A stretch of 64,000 nt of DNA from SIG636 sp045537905 (GCA_045537905.1 JAZSQJ010000070.1:1-64000), one strand, 5' to 3'. Shown: positions 1 to 7,439, counted from the first letter of the stretch. The notes: a model not told the origin generated them from the sequence alone. Made by a program: numbers and translations.

Positions 1-10
1 GGCTACGATC

Positions 11-42
11 CGACTTACAAGTTGAAACTTGTCGAATTTTTT
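11..42 (+). terminator. Possible intrinsic terminator at window edge
   Basis: A 6-bp stem (ACAAGT 17-22, ACTTGT 27-32) with a TGAA loop is followed by six T at 37-42. It would end a plus-strand transcript entering from outside the window. No such gene is visible, and the T-run abuts the 3' end of the tRNA on the other strand, so this is tentative. Confidence 0.3.
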
Positions 43-131
43 GGCGGAGAAGAAGGGATTTGAACCCTTGCGCCGCGTGAACGACCTACACCCTTAGCAG
101 GGGCGCCTCTTCACCACTTGAGTACTTCTCC
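42..131 (-). tRNA. tRNA-Ser(GCT)
   Basis: On the minus strand a 90-nt cloverleaf begins GGAGAAG, pairs with CTTCTCC at the 3' end, and carries an encoded CCA (42-44). The anticodon loop reads CTGCTAA, giving anticodon GCT for AGC/AGU serine codons. The T-arm (GGGTTCAAATCCC) and a long variable arm, usual for tRNA-Ser, are present. It lies 54 nt downstream of a second tRNA-Ser and is probably in the same transcript. Confidence 0.95.
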
Positions 132-185
132 ACGGGTTAAAGTTAAAAGCAATATTCACTTTGCCGCTCACGGAATTAAGAGGGG

Positions 186-274
186 TGGCGGAGAGAGTGG
201 GATTCGAACCCACGGCCCGTTGCCGGGTCACTGGTTTTCAAGACCAGCTCCTTAAACCGCTCGGACATCTCTCC
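186..274 (-). tRNA. tRNA-Ser(TGA)
   Basis: An 89-nt minus-strand cloverleaf with GGAGAGA/TCTCTCC acceptor stem, encoded CCA (186-188), anticodon loop CTTGAAA (anticodon TGA) and long variable arm. It is the first gene after a strong minus-strand promoter at 291-319 and would be co-transcribed with tRNA-Ser(GCT). Confidence 0.95.
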
Positions 275-290
275 GTGAACTGCAAGGGTT

Positions 291-319
291 ATAATACCAC
301 AAAACCGCTCTGTTGTCAA
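291..319 (-). promoter_or_regulatory. SigA-type promoter for the tRNA-Ser pair
   Basis: On the minus strand, TTGACA (314-319) is followed by a 17-bp spacer and TATTAT (291-296), an almost perfect housekeeping promoter ending 17 bp before the tRNA-Ser(TGA) 5' end. Its -35 box overlaps the -35 box of the divergent promoter at 313-342. Confidence 0.8.
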
Positions 320-342
320 GATGTTTTTTCAAAACTTATAAT
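313..342 (+). promoter_or_regulatory. Divergent promoter for the dockerin protein gene
   Basis: TTGTCA (313-318), 18-bp spacer, TATAAT (337-342), about 67 bp before the likely start codon at 409. The -35 hexamer is physically the same DNA as the tRNA promoter's -35 on the other strand. Confidence 0.6.
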
Positions 343-408
343 TTATTTATTTTGCTGTTGATTTAAGCTTTCCGTTATGTTATATTTATTGGAGAGGTGT
401 TATTTTAC

Positions 409-1692
409 TTGAAAAAGCTATTGATTTATATACTTGTTTTTAATATTATTTTTACTGCTTTTGTACCCGTGCAGGTGTCCTCCGCCGATGCTTATACTGA
501 CGGATACACCAAAATCGGTGAGGTATCTATTCCCTTTGCGGAGTATATGCCCGGTACGTACTTTACCAAGAACGGACTTGCCTGTACCTGCCACGATAAC
601 AATACCATAAACTGTGTTTTATCCGGCCCCTACTGCAACTGTGTAAGGTTTGTTACCGTTGACGGTGTTAGCCTTGATCTGCTTTCCGTACAATGTATAG
701 GCTTTGCCAGATATTGCTTTTACCGTCTGTTTGGGTTTATTGACCACCCTAACAATGCATCCCTGTACTACAACGCAGGCTCTATTGCCTACGGTAACGT
801 TACGGCAAGCTCGGTAAGGCAGCTTATAAGCTCCCTTAAACCCGGGGCACATATCCGTTTTAAGCTGGCTTATTCCGAGCACTCGGTTATACTGCTTAAC
901 CAGAACAGTCTTGGCTTTACCGTCTACCAATGCAATTCCGGTGGTAACGGTATAGCACAGGCAAGCTGTGTTATCTCTACAAAGACCTACACCTGGGAGA
1001 GCTTTGCAAGCTACGCTTACCGTGGAATTGTATTTGCCAATATGCCCAAGAGCTATCCTGTCAGCCTTGAATACTCCGATACTCCCTTTACAGGCGGAGA
1101 ATACAAGGTAGGGAACTATATCACTACCGATAATCTGAAGCTTCGCTCGGGTAACGGTACGGAATTTGAATGGCTTGATACTATCCCCTACGGCACAACC
1201 CTTTCTGTAACAGAGGTTATTAATAACTGGGGCAGGACAAGCTACAACGGCAAGGAGGGTTGGATATGTCTGGACTATGCCGGCTTTATTCCCGAAACAA
1301 TACTCCTTATTCCTAAGGAGGACAGCGGTATTTACATAAAGGACTCCTTTATCTACGGCCTGGAGGCAGGTGTTACGGGGGAAGCGTTTTTGGCTATGTT
1401 TGAAAACGAAAGGCTTAGCCTTAACCGTGATACCGCAAAGGCCGTTGGTACGGGTACGGTGGTAAGCCTGACGGAAAACGGAAACACCGTATACAGTGCT
1501 ACCGTAGTTATTGCAGGAGACACCAACGGAGATGGATTGCTTACCACCTTTGACGGTGCCAACGTAAAGGCTCATCTTACCGGCAGCACCGCACTTGAGG
1601 GTGCGTTCGGCTTAGCGGCTGACGCCAACGGAAACGGCATAATAAACACCGCAGATTACAAATTGACCGCCTTGCTGATGGCGAACAACTAA
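409..1692 (+). CDS. Secreted amidase-like protein with SH3 and dockerin domains
   Basis: A predicted 427-residue exported protein. I place the start at TTG 409, 11 nt after GGAGAGG (391-397); the open frame extends to GTG 397, but that codon is inside the ribosome site. Residues 1-26 form a signal peptide. A CHAP/NlpC-like region follows, with candidate catalytic Cys near residue 96 (in QCIGFARYC) and His near 158 (in SEHSVILL), preceded by a Cys-rich patch around residues 59-78. Residues about 234-294 resemble a bacterial SH3 domain (DNLKLRSG...GWICLDY). The last 60 residues are a type I dockerin with two calcium-loop repeats (GDTNGDG, ADANGNG). It probably acts on peptidoglycan or a peptide bond outside the cell and may bind a cohesin. 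The enzyme family assignment is tentative; signal peptide, SH3 and dockerin are clear. Confidence 0.75.
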   Translation: MKKLLIYILVFNIIFTAFVPVQVSSADAYTDGYTKIGEVSIPFAEYMPGTYFTKNGLACTCHDNNTINCVLSGPYCNCVRFVTVDGVSLDLLSVQCIGFARYCFYRLFGFIDHPNNASLYYNAGSIAYGNVTASSVRQLISSLKPGAHIRFKLAYSEHSVILLNQNSLGFTVYQCNSGGNGIAQASCVISTKTYTWESFASYAYRGIVFANMPKSYPVSLEYSDTPFTGGEYKVGNYITTDNLKLRSGNGTEFEWLDTIPYGTTLSVTEVINNWGRTSYNGKEGWICLDYAGFIPETILLIPKEDSGIYIKDSFIYGLEAGVTGEAFLAMFENERLSLNRDTAKAVGTGTVVSLTENGNTVYSATVVIAGDTNGDGLLTTFDGANVKAHLTGSTALEGAFGLAADANGNGIINTADYKLTALLMANN

Positions 1693-1721
1693 GCATATTT
1701 ATTCTACGCCGTACATAAGCT
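1693..1721 (+). promoter_or_regulatory. Candidate SigE-type promoter of spoIIID
   Basis: GCATATT (1693-1699) and CATAAGCT (1714-1721) lie 14 bp apart, just after the previous stop codon. They resemble the -35 (ATA-containing) and -10 (CATAnnnT) elements used by mother-cell sigma-E, which controls spoIIID in Bacillus. The spacer is a little short, so this is a motif match only. Confidence 0.4.
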
Positions 1722-1752
1722 ATAACAATTACAGTAACCTAGGAGAGTTGTT

Positions 1753-2082
1753 ATGGCTTACGGTCAGGGTTTATCCATAGATGAAAGAGTTTGTTTATTT
1801 GCAGAATATATGTTAAGCCACAGGGCAACGGTGCGGACGGTTGCGGCTTACTACGGATACTCCAAGTCCACCGTACACAAGGACCTTACCGCAAGGCTTG
1901 AAAAAATAAACCCCGCCTTGTTCCGTCTGGTTGCCGAGATACTTGACGAAAACAAGCAGACGCGGCACATAAGAGGCGGTAACGCCACTAAAAACAAATA
2001 CTCGGAGATAAGAAAACAAAATGATAGAGCTAAGCAAAGAAAAAAATATTTACATAGGAATAATGTCGGGCACAAGTGCTGA
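1753..2082 (+). CDS. spoIIID: Stage III sporulation regulator SpoIIID
   Basis: SpoIIID is a small DNA-binding protein that switches mother-cell transcription during sporulation. The helix-turn-helix is plain (TVRTVAAYYGYSKSTVHKDL, residues about 27-46), followed by the family's conserved INPALF and RHIRGGNATKNKYS segments. The family is usually 80-95 residues; this copy has 109, because a basic tail (KQNDRAKQRKKYLHRNN...) runs on after the normal end point. That tail is encoded by the 62 bp shared with the next gene, anmK, which starts inside spoIIID in another frame. A GGAGAG ribosome site lies 6 nt before ATG 1753. Identity is secure; the tail's function is unknown. Confidence 0.93.
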   Translation: MAYGQGLSIDERVCLFAEYMLSHRATVRTVAAYYGYSKSTVHKDLTARLEKINPALFRLVAEILDENKQTRHIRGGNATKNKYSEIRKQNDRAKQRKKYLHRNNVGHKC

Positions 2083-3175
2083 CGGTATTGACGTTGCCGC
2101 CGCAGAGATTGAGGGCGACACTCTGCACCCAAGCTGTAAGCTGCTGGCTTTTGTAAACGCTCCTTACTCCAACGAAGTGAGGCAGAGGATTTTTGACCTG
2201 TTTGACACAAAAAACGCCAGTGTTGACAAGCTTGGGGAGATGAATTTTCTCCTTGGCAGGCTGTACGGTGAAGCCGCAAACAGGCTGATTGACAGTGCAG
2301 GTATTGACAGAAGCCGCATTGCCGCCATCGGCTCCCACGGGCAGACCGTATACCACGACCCCGAGGGTGAGGTGCCCTGCACCGTACAGATTGGCGAAGG
2401 CAGTGTTATTGCCCGTTTAACAGGCTGTATCTGCGTATCGGACTTCCGTGTGGCGGATATTGCCGCAGGAGGTAACGGAGCACCCTTGGTTCCCTTTACG
2501 GAATACGCTCTATTTGCCAAGGATAACGCAGGTATGATACTGCAAAACATCGGCGGCATATCCAACAGCACGGTTTTACCTGCAAGCTGTAAGCCCGAGG
2601 AGGTATTTGCCTTTGACAACGGGCCCGGGAATATGCTGATTGATGCTATAGCCGATATGCTGTTTGGTAAGGAGATGGACTACGGCGGTGAGCTTGCCGC
2701 CTGTGGCAAGGTGGACTACAGCCTTTTGGACAGGCTTATGAAGGAGCCTTACTATAAAAAACGCCCTCCCAAGACCACGGGGCGTGAGCTTTTTGGTAAG
2801 GACTACGCCAAGAGGATAGTGGAGATGGCAGGTGATATGGACTGCCACGACCTGATTGCCACCGTTACTATGCTTACGGCAAGGGTAATAGCTGACAGCT
2901 ACTGTGATTTTGTTAAGGAAAAGGCGGCTGTGCGTGAGCTTATCGTTGGCGGTGGCGGCAGCTACAACAAAACTCTTATGAGTTTTTTACAGACAGAAAT
3001 GGAAAAGCACGGGGTTAAGGTATACACCCAGGAGCAGAAGGGACAAAACAGCGACGCAAAGGAAGCGGTTGCCTTTGCTTTGCTGGCATACTACACGCTG
3101 AAGGGCTTACCAAACAACCTGCAAAGTGCAACGGGAGCGAAATACCCTGCAGTGATGGGAAAAATATCTTTTTAA
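2021..3175 (+). CDS. anmK: Anhydro-N-acetylmuramic acid kinase
   Basis: AnmK phosphorylates 1,6-anhydro-N-acetylmuramic acid to N-acetylmuramate-6-phosphate with hydrolysis of the anhydro ring, a cytoplasmic step of cell-wall recycling. Diagnostic motifs are MSGTSADGID (about residues 15-24), GSHGQTVYH, NIGGISN and the nucleotide-binding GGGGSYNKTL near residue 311. Length (384) fits the family. The gene starts inside spoIIID, 62 bp before that gene's stop, so translation is likely coupled. No other muropeptide-recycling gene (murQ, nagZ) lies nearby. The acetyltransferase gene follows after 13 bp, suggesting a three-gene transcript. Confidence 0.95.
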   Translation: MIELSKEKNIYIGIMSGTSADGIDVAAAEIEGDTLHPSCKLLAFVNAPYSNEVRQRIFDLFDTKNASVDKLGEMNFLLGRLYGEAANRLIDSAGIDRSRIAAIGSHGQTVYHDPEGEVPCTVQIGEGSVIARLTGCICVSDFRVADIAAGGNGAPLVPFTEYALFAKDNAGMILQNIGGISNSTVLPASCKPEEVFAFDNGPGNMLIDAIADMLFGKEMDYGGELAACGKVDYSLLDRLMKEPYYKKRPPKTTGRELFGKDYAKRIVEMAGDMDCHDLIATVTMLTARVIADSYCDFVKEKAAVRELIVGGGGSYNKTLMSFLQTEMEKHGVKVYTQEQKGQNSDAKEAVAFALLAYYTLKGLPNNLQSATGAKYPAVMGKISF

Positions 3176-3188
3176 GAGGTTAACGGAT

Positions 3189-4337
3189 ATGTACAAGGCA
3201 GAATGGGCAAAAGCAGAAGATTTTGAAGAGATTTTGGAAAAGGCAAATATCATTTTCGGCGGTGAGGGTAACACCGATTACTTTCAGCTTTACCACCCTA
3301 AGCTGTACGTGGCAAGGAACACCGCAAAGGACCACGTAATTGTCCGTGAAGAGGACGGTATAAAGGGTATGCTTGGCGTATTCCCTGCCGAGATGGAGGT
3401 TTGCGGACGAAGGATTAGGGTAGACGGCTTTGGCACTATGGGCGTTTTGAAGGAAGCCCGCGGTAAGGGATATATGAAGGACCTGATGAATACCGCTGTT
3501 GAGGCTTCTAAAAGCCGTGCTGATATAGCCTTCCTTGGCGGCAGACGCCAGAGGTATGAGTATTTTGGTTTTACACCTGCGGGTGTTGCCGCCAGCTTTT
3601 CCTTTAACAGGGATAACGGCAGACATTTTACAGGCAACGCCGATACGGGTGATATTGAGTTTACCCTTATAGAAGCAGGCGATGACAGCACCCTTGATTT
3701 TGTACACAAGCTATGCAATGAAAAAACAGCCTGCGTTAAAAGGGACAGGTCTATTCTGCACGCTATAACACACACCTGCAGGAACAAGCCCTACGCCGTC
3801 AGTAAGGGCGGCAGTCTTATAGGCTATGCGATCTGCAGTGAAGACAACCGTACTATTGCCGAGTTTGAGCTTGTGGACTTTTCTCTGCTGCCACTGGTGC
3901 TTACTCAGTATCTCAAAGCCTTTGATTTGCGTGGCGTATTTGTTGCGGGTATTTTTATGTTTGAGCGTGAAAAGCTAAGGGTTCTTGAAGCTATGTGTGA
4001 GACCGTTTCCATTACAGGCTGTGAAAGCTTTTTGATACACGATTACGTAAAAATTCTTGATGCGTTTTTTGCCCTTAAAGCAAGCTACAGCAAGCTGTAT
4101 GACGGCAGGAACGTCTTCGAGATAAAAGGCTACGGCAAAATAGCCCTCGAGGTAAAAAACGGCGTTCACAGCGTTAAAGCCACGGAAGAGGACTCTGAGG
4201 TTGTTCTTGGCTCCATAGACGCTACAAGGCTGTTTTTCGGCGCCGGCTCCTATCTAGGTTTAACCGAGGGGCTTGATATGGGGCTTAAGGCTAACTTCCC
4301 TCTCCCCTTGTTCTATACAAGACCCGACTTCGTATAA
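3189..4337 (+). CDS. Eis-like GNAT-family N-acetyltransferase
   Basis: The first 150 residues form a GNAT domain with the acetyl-CoA loop in GVLKEARGKGYMKDLM (about residues 80-95). The remaining 230 residues resemble the second GNAT-like and C-terminal sterol-carrier-like domains of the Eis family. Eis proteins acetylate amino groups of varied substrates, including aminoglycosides; the substrate here cannot be told. The gene lies 13 bp behind anmK on the same strand, with start ATG 3189 after an AGAGG-containing ribosome site. A GC-rich hairpin (4357-4399) closes the transcript, facing the convergent acyl-CoA synthetase gene. Confidence 0.8.
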   Translation: MYKAEWAKAEDFEEILEKANIIFGGEGNTDYFQLYHPKLYVARNTAKDHVIVREEDGIKGMLGVFPAEMEVCGRRIRVDGFGTMGVLKEARGKGYMKDLMNTAVEASKSRADIAFLGGRRQRYEYFGFTPAGVAASFSFNRDNGRHFTGNADTGDIEFTLIEAGDDSTLDFVHKLCNEKTACVKRDRSILHAITHTCRNKPYAVSKGGSLIGYAICSEDNRTIAEFELVDFSLLPLVLTQYLKAFDLRGVFVAGIFMFEREKLRVLEAMCETVSITGCESFLIHDYVKILDAFFALKASYSKLYDGRNVFEIKGYGKIALEVKNGVHSVKATEEDSEVVLGSIDATRLFFGAGSYLGLTEGLDMGLKANFPLPLFYTRPDFV

Positions 4338-4356
4338 TACTTAGTTGATAATTAAT

Positions 4357-4399
4357 ATACCCCCGAAGTAGCTACCAGGCGGTGCTTCTTCGGGGGTAT
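4357..4399. terminator. Hairpin between convergent genes
   Basis: A perfect 12-bp stem, ATACCCCCGAAG (4357-4368) with CTTCGGGGGTAT (4388-4399), lies between the convergent stop codons at 4337 and 4427. Neither side has a strong T-run, so it may act as a weak bidirectional terminator or a 3'-end stabiliser. Confidence 0.6.
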
Positions 4400-4426
4400 T
4401 GAATTTAAGACGGTTACGTAATTAAT

Positions 4427-6061
4427 TTACGACATATTCTGGGAGGCAACAAGTCCCTCACCGCCGTACAGCTTGCGGAGGAGAGGCTTTTCGATTTTAC
4501 CCGTAGGATTACGGGGAACGTCGGCAAAGATTATCTTACGGGGACGCTTATAACGGGGCATACCCGTACAGAACTCGTTTATCTCGTCCTCACTGCACCT
4601 CATACCCTCTTTTACAGAGATTATAGCCGCCGCTATCTCACCTAAGCGAGTGTCGGGAAGGCCGATAACAGCCACGTCCTTAACGGCAGGATGGGCACTT
4701 ATAAAGTCCTCTATCTGTACCGGATACAGGTTTTCTCCGCCTGTGATTATTACGTCCTTTTTACGGTCAACCAGATAGATAAAGCCGTCCTCATCCTCCA
4801 TCGCCATATCACCCGTAAAGAGCCAGCCGCCCTTGAGGGTGTTTGCGGTTGCAGTAGCGTCGTTATAGTAACACTCCATATTACCGTCGCCCTTAAGACA
4901 AAGCTCGCCAACCTCGCCTTGCTTAACGATATTCCCCTCCGGGTCTACTATCTTGGTTTCCCAACCGTAGCCGGGGACGCCTATAGCGCCAACCTTATGT
5001 ACGTTTTCCACGCCGAGATGTACGGCACCGGGACCTATAGACTCAGACAAGCCGTAGTTGGTGTCGTACTGATGACCGGGAAAATAGTCCAGCCAGCGGT
5101 TGATAAGGCTCTTGGGAACAGGCTGTGCGCCTATATGCATCAGCCTCCACTGGGACAAAGAATAGTTTTCCAGCTTCAAATCCCCACGGTCAAGAGAGTT
5201 TAGAATATCCTGCGCCCACGGAACCAACAGCCATACTATGGTGCATTTTTCGGAAGAAACGGCGTTTAGTACGTCCTCAGGCTTTGTGCCCTTGAGAAGC
5301 ACTGCCTTACCACCGGAGATAAGACTGCCAAACCAGTGCATCTTTGCACCCGTATGATAAAGAGGAGGAATACAAAGGAACACGTCGTCCTTGGTTTGAC
5401 CGTGATGTTTTTGCTCCACCTTGCAGGAGTGCATAAGACTTCTGTGCTTGTGAAGGATAGCCTTGGGGAAGCCTGTGGTGCCGGAGGAGAAATATATAGC
5501 CGCATAGTCGTCATCACTAAGCTCAATACCGGGGTTGTCGTCACGGCAATAGTGGGTCAGCTTAAAGTAGTCCTCTGCAAAGGTAGGACAGCTGCCCTCG
5601 CCCACGTATATAAGGGTATGGGTATCGTCCAGCTTGTCTGCTATCTCCTCTACCCTGCCGATAAACTCGGGACCGAACACAAGCATATCTGCCTCTGCCA
5701 AGCCAAGACAGTACTTTATCTCGTCAGCCGCATAACGGAAGTTAAGTGGTACAGCCAGGGCACCCGTTTTAAGGATGCCGAAATAGATAGGCAGCCACTC
5801 CAGACAGTTCATAAGCAATATTGCAACCTTGTCACCCTTGCCGATATTACGGGAGAGCAGAAAGTTTGCAAAACGGTTTGCCTTTTCGTTGAACTGTGCC
5901 CAGGTTATTTCCTTTCTGAAAGAGGAGGCACCCGTTGCCTCGATAAGGTTATACTCCTTCCAGACAACACGGCGAGGCTGTGCCTCGGGATTAAGCTCCA
6001 CCAATGCGGAATCCTGACCGTAAAGATCGCTGTTTTTTTCCAATAATTTTGTTATAGGCAT
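4427..6061 (-). CDS. AMP-forming acyl-CoA synthetase
   Basis: A 544-residue ANL-superfamily ligase that activates a carboxylic acid as acyl-AMP and transfers it to CoA. The P-loop SSGTTGFPKA (about residues 193-202), the YGLSE motif, GWLFTGD, the hinge DRKKDVIITGGENLYP and the C-terminal NPTGKIEKPLLRK lysine are all present, so it should be active. The substrate (fatty, aryl or other acid) cannot be read from these motifs. The gene is monocistronic and sits behind an apparent leader-peptide attenuator (6087-6301) whose leader is rich in Tyr codons. If that control is real, an aromatic acid derived from tyrosine would be an attractive substrate, but this is inference. The ribosome site AAAGGAGG (6071-6078 complement) supports ATG 6061. 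Confidence 0.9.
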   Translation of the reverse strand: MPITKLLEKNSDLYGQDSALVELNPEAQPRRVVWKEYNLIEATGASSFRKEITWAQFNEKANRFANFLLSRNIGKGDKVAILLMNCLEWLPIYFGILKTGALAVPLNFRYAADEIKYCLGLAEADMLVFGPEFIGRVEEIADKLDDTHTLIYVGEGSCPTFAEDYFKLTHYCRDDNPGIELSDDDYAAIYFSSGTTGFPKAILHKHRSLMHSCKVEQKHHGQTKDDVFLCIPPLYHTGAKMHWFGSLISGGKAVLLKGTKPEDVLNAVSSEKCTIVWLLVPWAQDILNSLDRGDLKLENYSLSQWRLMHIGAQPVPKSLINRWLDYFPGHQYDTNYGLSESIGPGAVHLGVENVHKVGAIGVPGYGWETKIVDPEGNIVKQGEVGELCLKGDGNMECYYNDATATANTLKGGWLFTGDMAMEDEDGFIYLVDRKKDVIITGGENLYPVQIEDFISAHPAVKDVAVIGLPDTRLGEIAAAIISVKEGMRCSEDEINEFCTGMPRYKRPRKIIFADVPRNPTGKIEKPLLRKLYGGEGLVASQNMS

Positions 6062-6086
6062 AATGGATATACCTCCTTTGATTTAC

Positions 6087-6122
6087 AAACTAAAACGGGT
6101 ACTGCGGCATTGGCAGCACCCG
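6087..6122 (-). terminator. Attenuator terminator upstream of the acyl-CoA synthetase
   Basis: On the minus strand, CGGGTGCTGC and GCAGTACCCG form a 10-bp stem (one G-U) with a 7-nt loop, followed by TTTTAGTTTG. It ends about 25 bp before the start codon, so it would stop transcription inside the leader. Segment TGCCAATGC in its 5' arm and loop can instead pair with GCGTTGGCG just after the leader-peptide stop codon. Confidence 0.65.
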
Positions 6123-6177
6123 ATAAACATCTCATAAAGCTGAAATATGCTTAACCTGTACAAAACGCCAACGCAAA

Positions 6178-6243
6178 TCAAACGCAACAATAATAAGTGC
6201 AGTAATAATAAAATGCGTATGCGTAAATGCGTATATTAAACAT
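6178..6243 (-). CDS. Putative 21-residue Tyr-rich leader peptide
   Basis: The frame opens at ATG 6243, nine nt after a perfect TAAGGAGG ribosome site (6253-6260), and ends at TGA 6178. The 21 residues include seven Tyr (positions 7, 9, 12-14, 17-18), two Phe and three Cys, a composition typical of leader peptides whose ribosome stalls when one charged tRNA is scarce. The stop codon is followed at once by TTTGCGTTGGCG, which can pair with the downstream terminator arm; an ACGCA segment within the peptide's codons can pair with TGCGT of that same stretch. It lies between a good promoter and a terminator. No homologue is recognised; the call rests on layout and composition. Confidence 0.65.
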   Translation of the reverse strand: MFNIRIYAYAFYYYCTYYCCV

Positions 6244-6272
6244 ACCCAAAAGCCTCCTTACAGGATATATGC

Positions 6273-6301
6273 ATAATAACACAATTTTTACCCTTTGTAA
6301 A
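6273..6301 (-). promoter_or_regulatory. SigA-type promoter of the attenuated transcript
   Basis: On the minus strand, TTTACA (6296-6301), 17-bp spacer, TATTAT (6273-6278). Transcription would start near 6266, a few bases before the leader-peptide ribosome site, leaving a leader of about 205 nt before the acyl-CoA synthetase. Confidence 0.75.
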
Positions 6302-6416
6302 GGCTTTTCCCTTAAAAAAACACAAATTAATATAGTATAATTGCGGGGTTTACAAAAAATTCACCAACTTTTACCGTGGCTGTGTATAATATTCTTATGA
6401 CTTGGAGGTGTTTTAT

Positions 6417-7046
6417 TTGAAATATACACATATAATCTGGGACTTTAACGGCACTATACTGGACGACGTTTTGCCCTGCCTGGACGTGGTTAACGCCCTG
6501 CTTGACAGGCGCGGACTTAAAACCGTTAACATTGATACGTATAAAAAGGTGTTTGGCTTCCCTATCAAGGACTATTACAGGGCTGTTGGCTTTGATTTCA
6601 GCGTGGAAAGCTATGAGGAGCTGGCTGACGAATGGGCAGAGCTATACCGAAATGCTGCCGAAAGCTGCACCCTTTGCGAAGGAGTTGAGAGTGCCCTCGC
6701 CCACTTTGCCTCCCTTGGTCTGAAGCAGATAATACTTTCCGCTACAGAAAAGAATTTGTTAAGGGCACAGCTTGCCCCTTTAGGAATTGAAAGCTATTTT
6801 GAGGAGACCCTTGCACTGGATAACCTCCTTGCCGTAAGCAAGGTGGAGCTGGGCAAGGAATGGATAAAAAGAGAGCGTCCCCAAAAGGCACTGTTTATCG
6901 GTGACACCGTACACGACTTTGAAACTGCAAAAGCAATGGGAGTGGACTGCGTGCTTATCGCCAAAGGACACCAGTGCAAGAAGCGTTTATCCGCTATGGG
7001 AGTACCCGTTTTGGATAGTGTTTTGGATTTGATAAAGCTGATATAA
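6417..7046 (+). CDS. HAD-family phosphatase (phosphoglycolate phosphatase-like)
   Basis: A 209-residue haloacid-dehalogenase hydrolase. The likely start is TTG 6417, 8 nt after GGAGG (6404-6408); the frame runs up to TTG 6402 but that overlaps the ribosome site. Motif I reads DFNGTIL, with Asn where most phosphatases have a second Asp (DxDGT), motif II is LSATEKN, and motif IV is IGDTVHDFETAKAMG near residue 158. The helical cap is inserted after motif I, as in phosphoglycolate phosphatase and beta-phosphoglucomutase. The Asn in place of the usual Asp could lower or alter activity, though such variants exist in the family. Substrate unknown. The gene is monocistronic; a TATAAT at 6385-6390 may be its -10 box, without a clear -35. 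Confidence 0.8.
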   Translation: MKYTHIIWDFNGTILDDVLPCLDVVNALLDRRGLKTVNIDTYKKVFGFPIKDYYRAVGFDFSVESYEELADEWAELYRNAAESCTLCEGVESALAHFASLGLKQIILSATEKNLLRAQLAPLGIESYFEETLALDNLLAVSKVELGKEWIKRERPQKALFIGDTVHDFETAKAMGVDCVLIAKGHQCKKRLSAMGVPVLDSVLDLIKLI

Positions 7047-7112
7047 AGGTATTATCAAAAGCTTTGAAGATATTATCGTTAAAACCGCAGATAGAATTTA
7101 ACCGCTGGGTTA

Positions 7113-7140
7113 AGGACCGTCGAGGACGCCAGTCCCTACA
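7113..7140. repeat. Small palindromic repeat (intact copy)
   Basis: The sequence GGACCGTCGAGGACGCC followed by AGTCCCTACAA is matched by a second copy that is split by the insertion sequence at 49020-50318. The ends GGAC/GTCC pair around a loop, as in REP-type repeats. Only these two copies were seen in the window. Confidence 0.6.
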
Positions 7141-7216
7141 AATAACTCCTTTAGTATTTTCGTTTTTTGTTGACTGTTTATATATTTGATATTAATATTT
7201 AATATGATATTAAAAA

Positions 7217-7439
7217 GTTTAGCGTGGTACTAACAGTGCCATGCTAAACTACTTCTTAATTCAATATGTTATTTTCTTGCGGTCTACGCCATTTTTACAT
7301 CGCAGGGATAGGAAAAATTGTTCCGAATGGGCGAACAGAACCCGAAGCTGTACTCAGTACTGCGAGTGGTTCTGTTCGTCCATAGCAAAAATTATATAAT
7401 ACAAATAAAGCTAAAGGTGGTACTTCTGTGCCACCTTTA
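7217..7439. repeat. Diverged hairpin-flanked element, third family member
   Basis: This fills most of the 450-bp gap between 7046 and 7498, where no gene is seen. Two hairpins, at 7217-7251 (GTTTAGCGTGG with CCATGCTAAAC) and 7412-7439 (TAAAGGTGG with CCACCTTTA), share loop bases and are each followed by ACTACTTCTTAA and, later, ATTTTTACATC, forming two diverged direct repeats of about 85 bp. Between them, an 11-bp perfect stem (7332-7342 with 7368-7378) carries the core CTGTACTCAGTACTG (7348-7362), nearly identical to the core of the elements at 19041 and 37096. The stem sequence differs but pairing is kept. Confidence 0.6.

Noticed and set aside
619..1575. 318-codon minus-strand frame opposite the first dockerin protein
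   Set aside because: No ribosome site, no domain; the plus-strand protein has signal peptide, SH3 and dockerin.
6211..6243. Repeated ATGCGTA units that look like an operator
   Set aside because: They are the codons of the leader peptide (ACGCAT/TACGCA on the minus strand) and part of its pairing region 1; the attenuator explains them better.
6385..6390. TATAAT before the HAD phosphatase as a full promoter
   Set aside because: No -35-like hexamer lies 16-19 bp upstream and there is no TGn extension.
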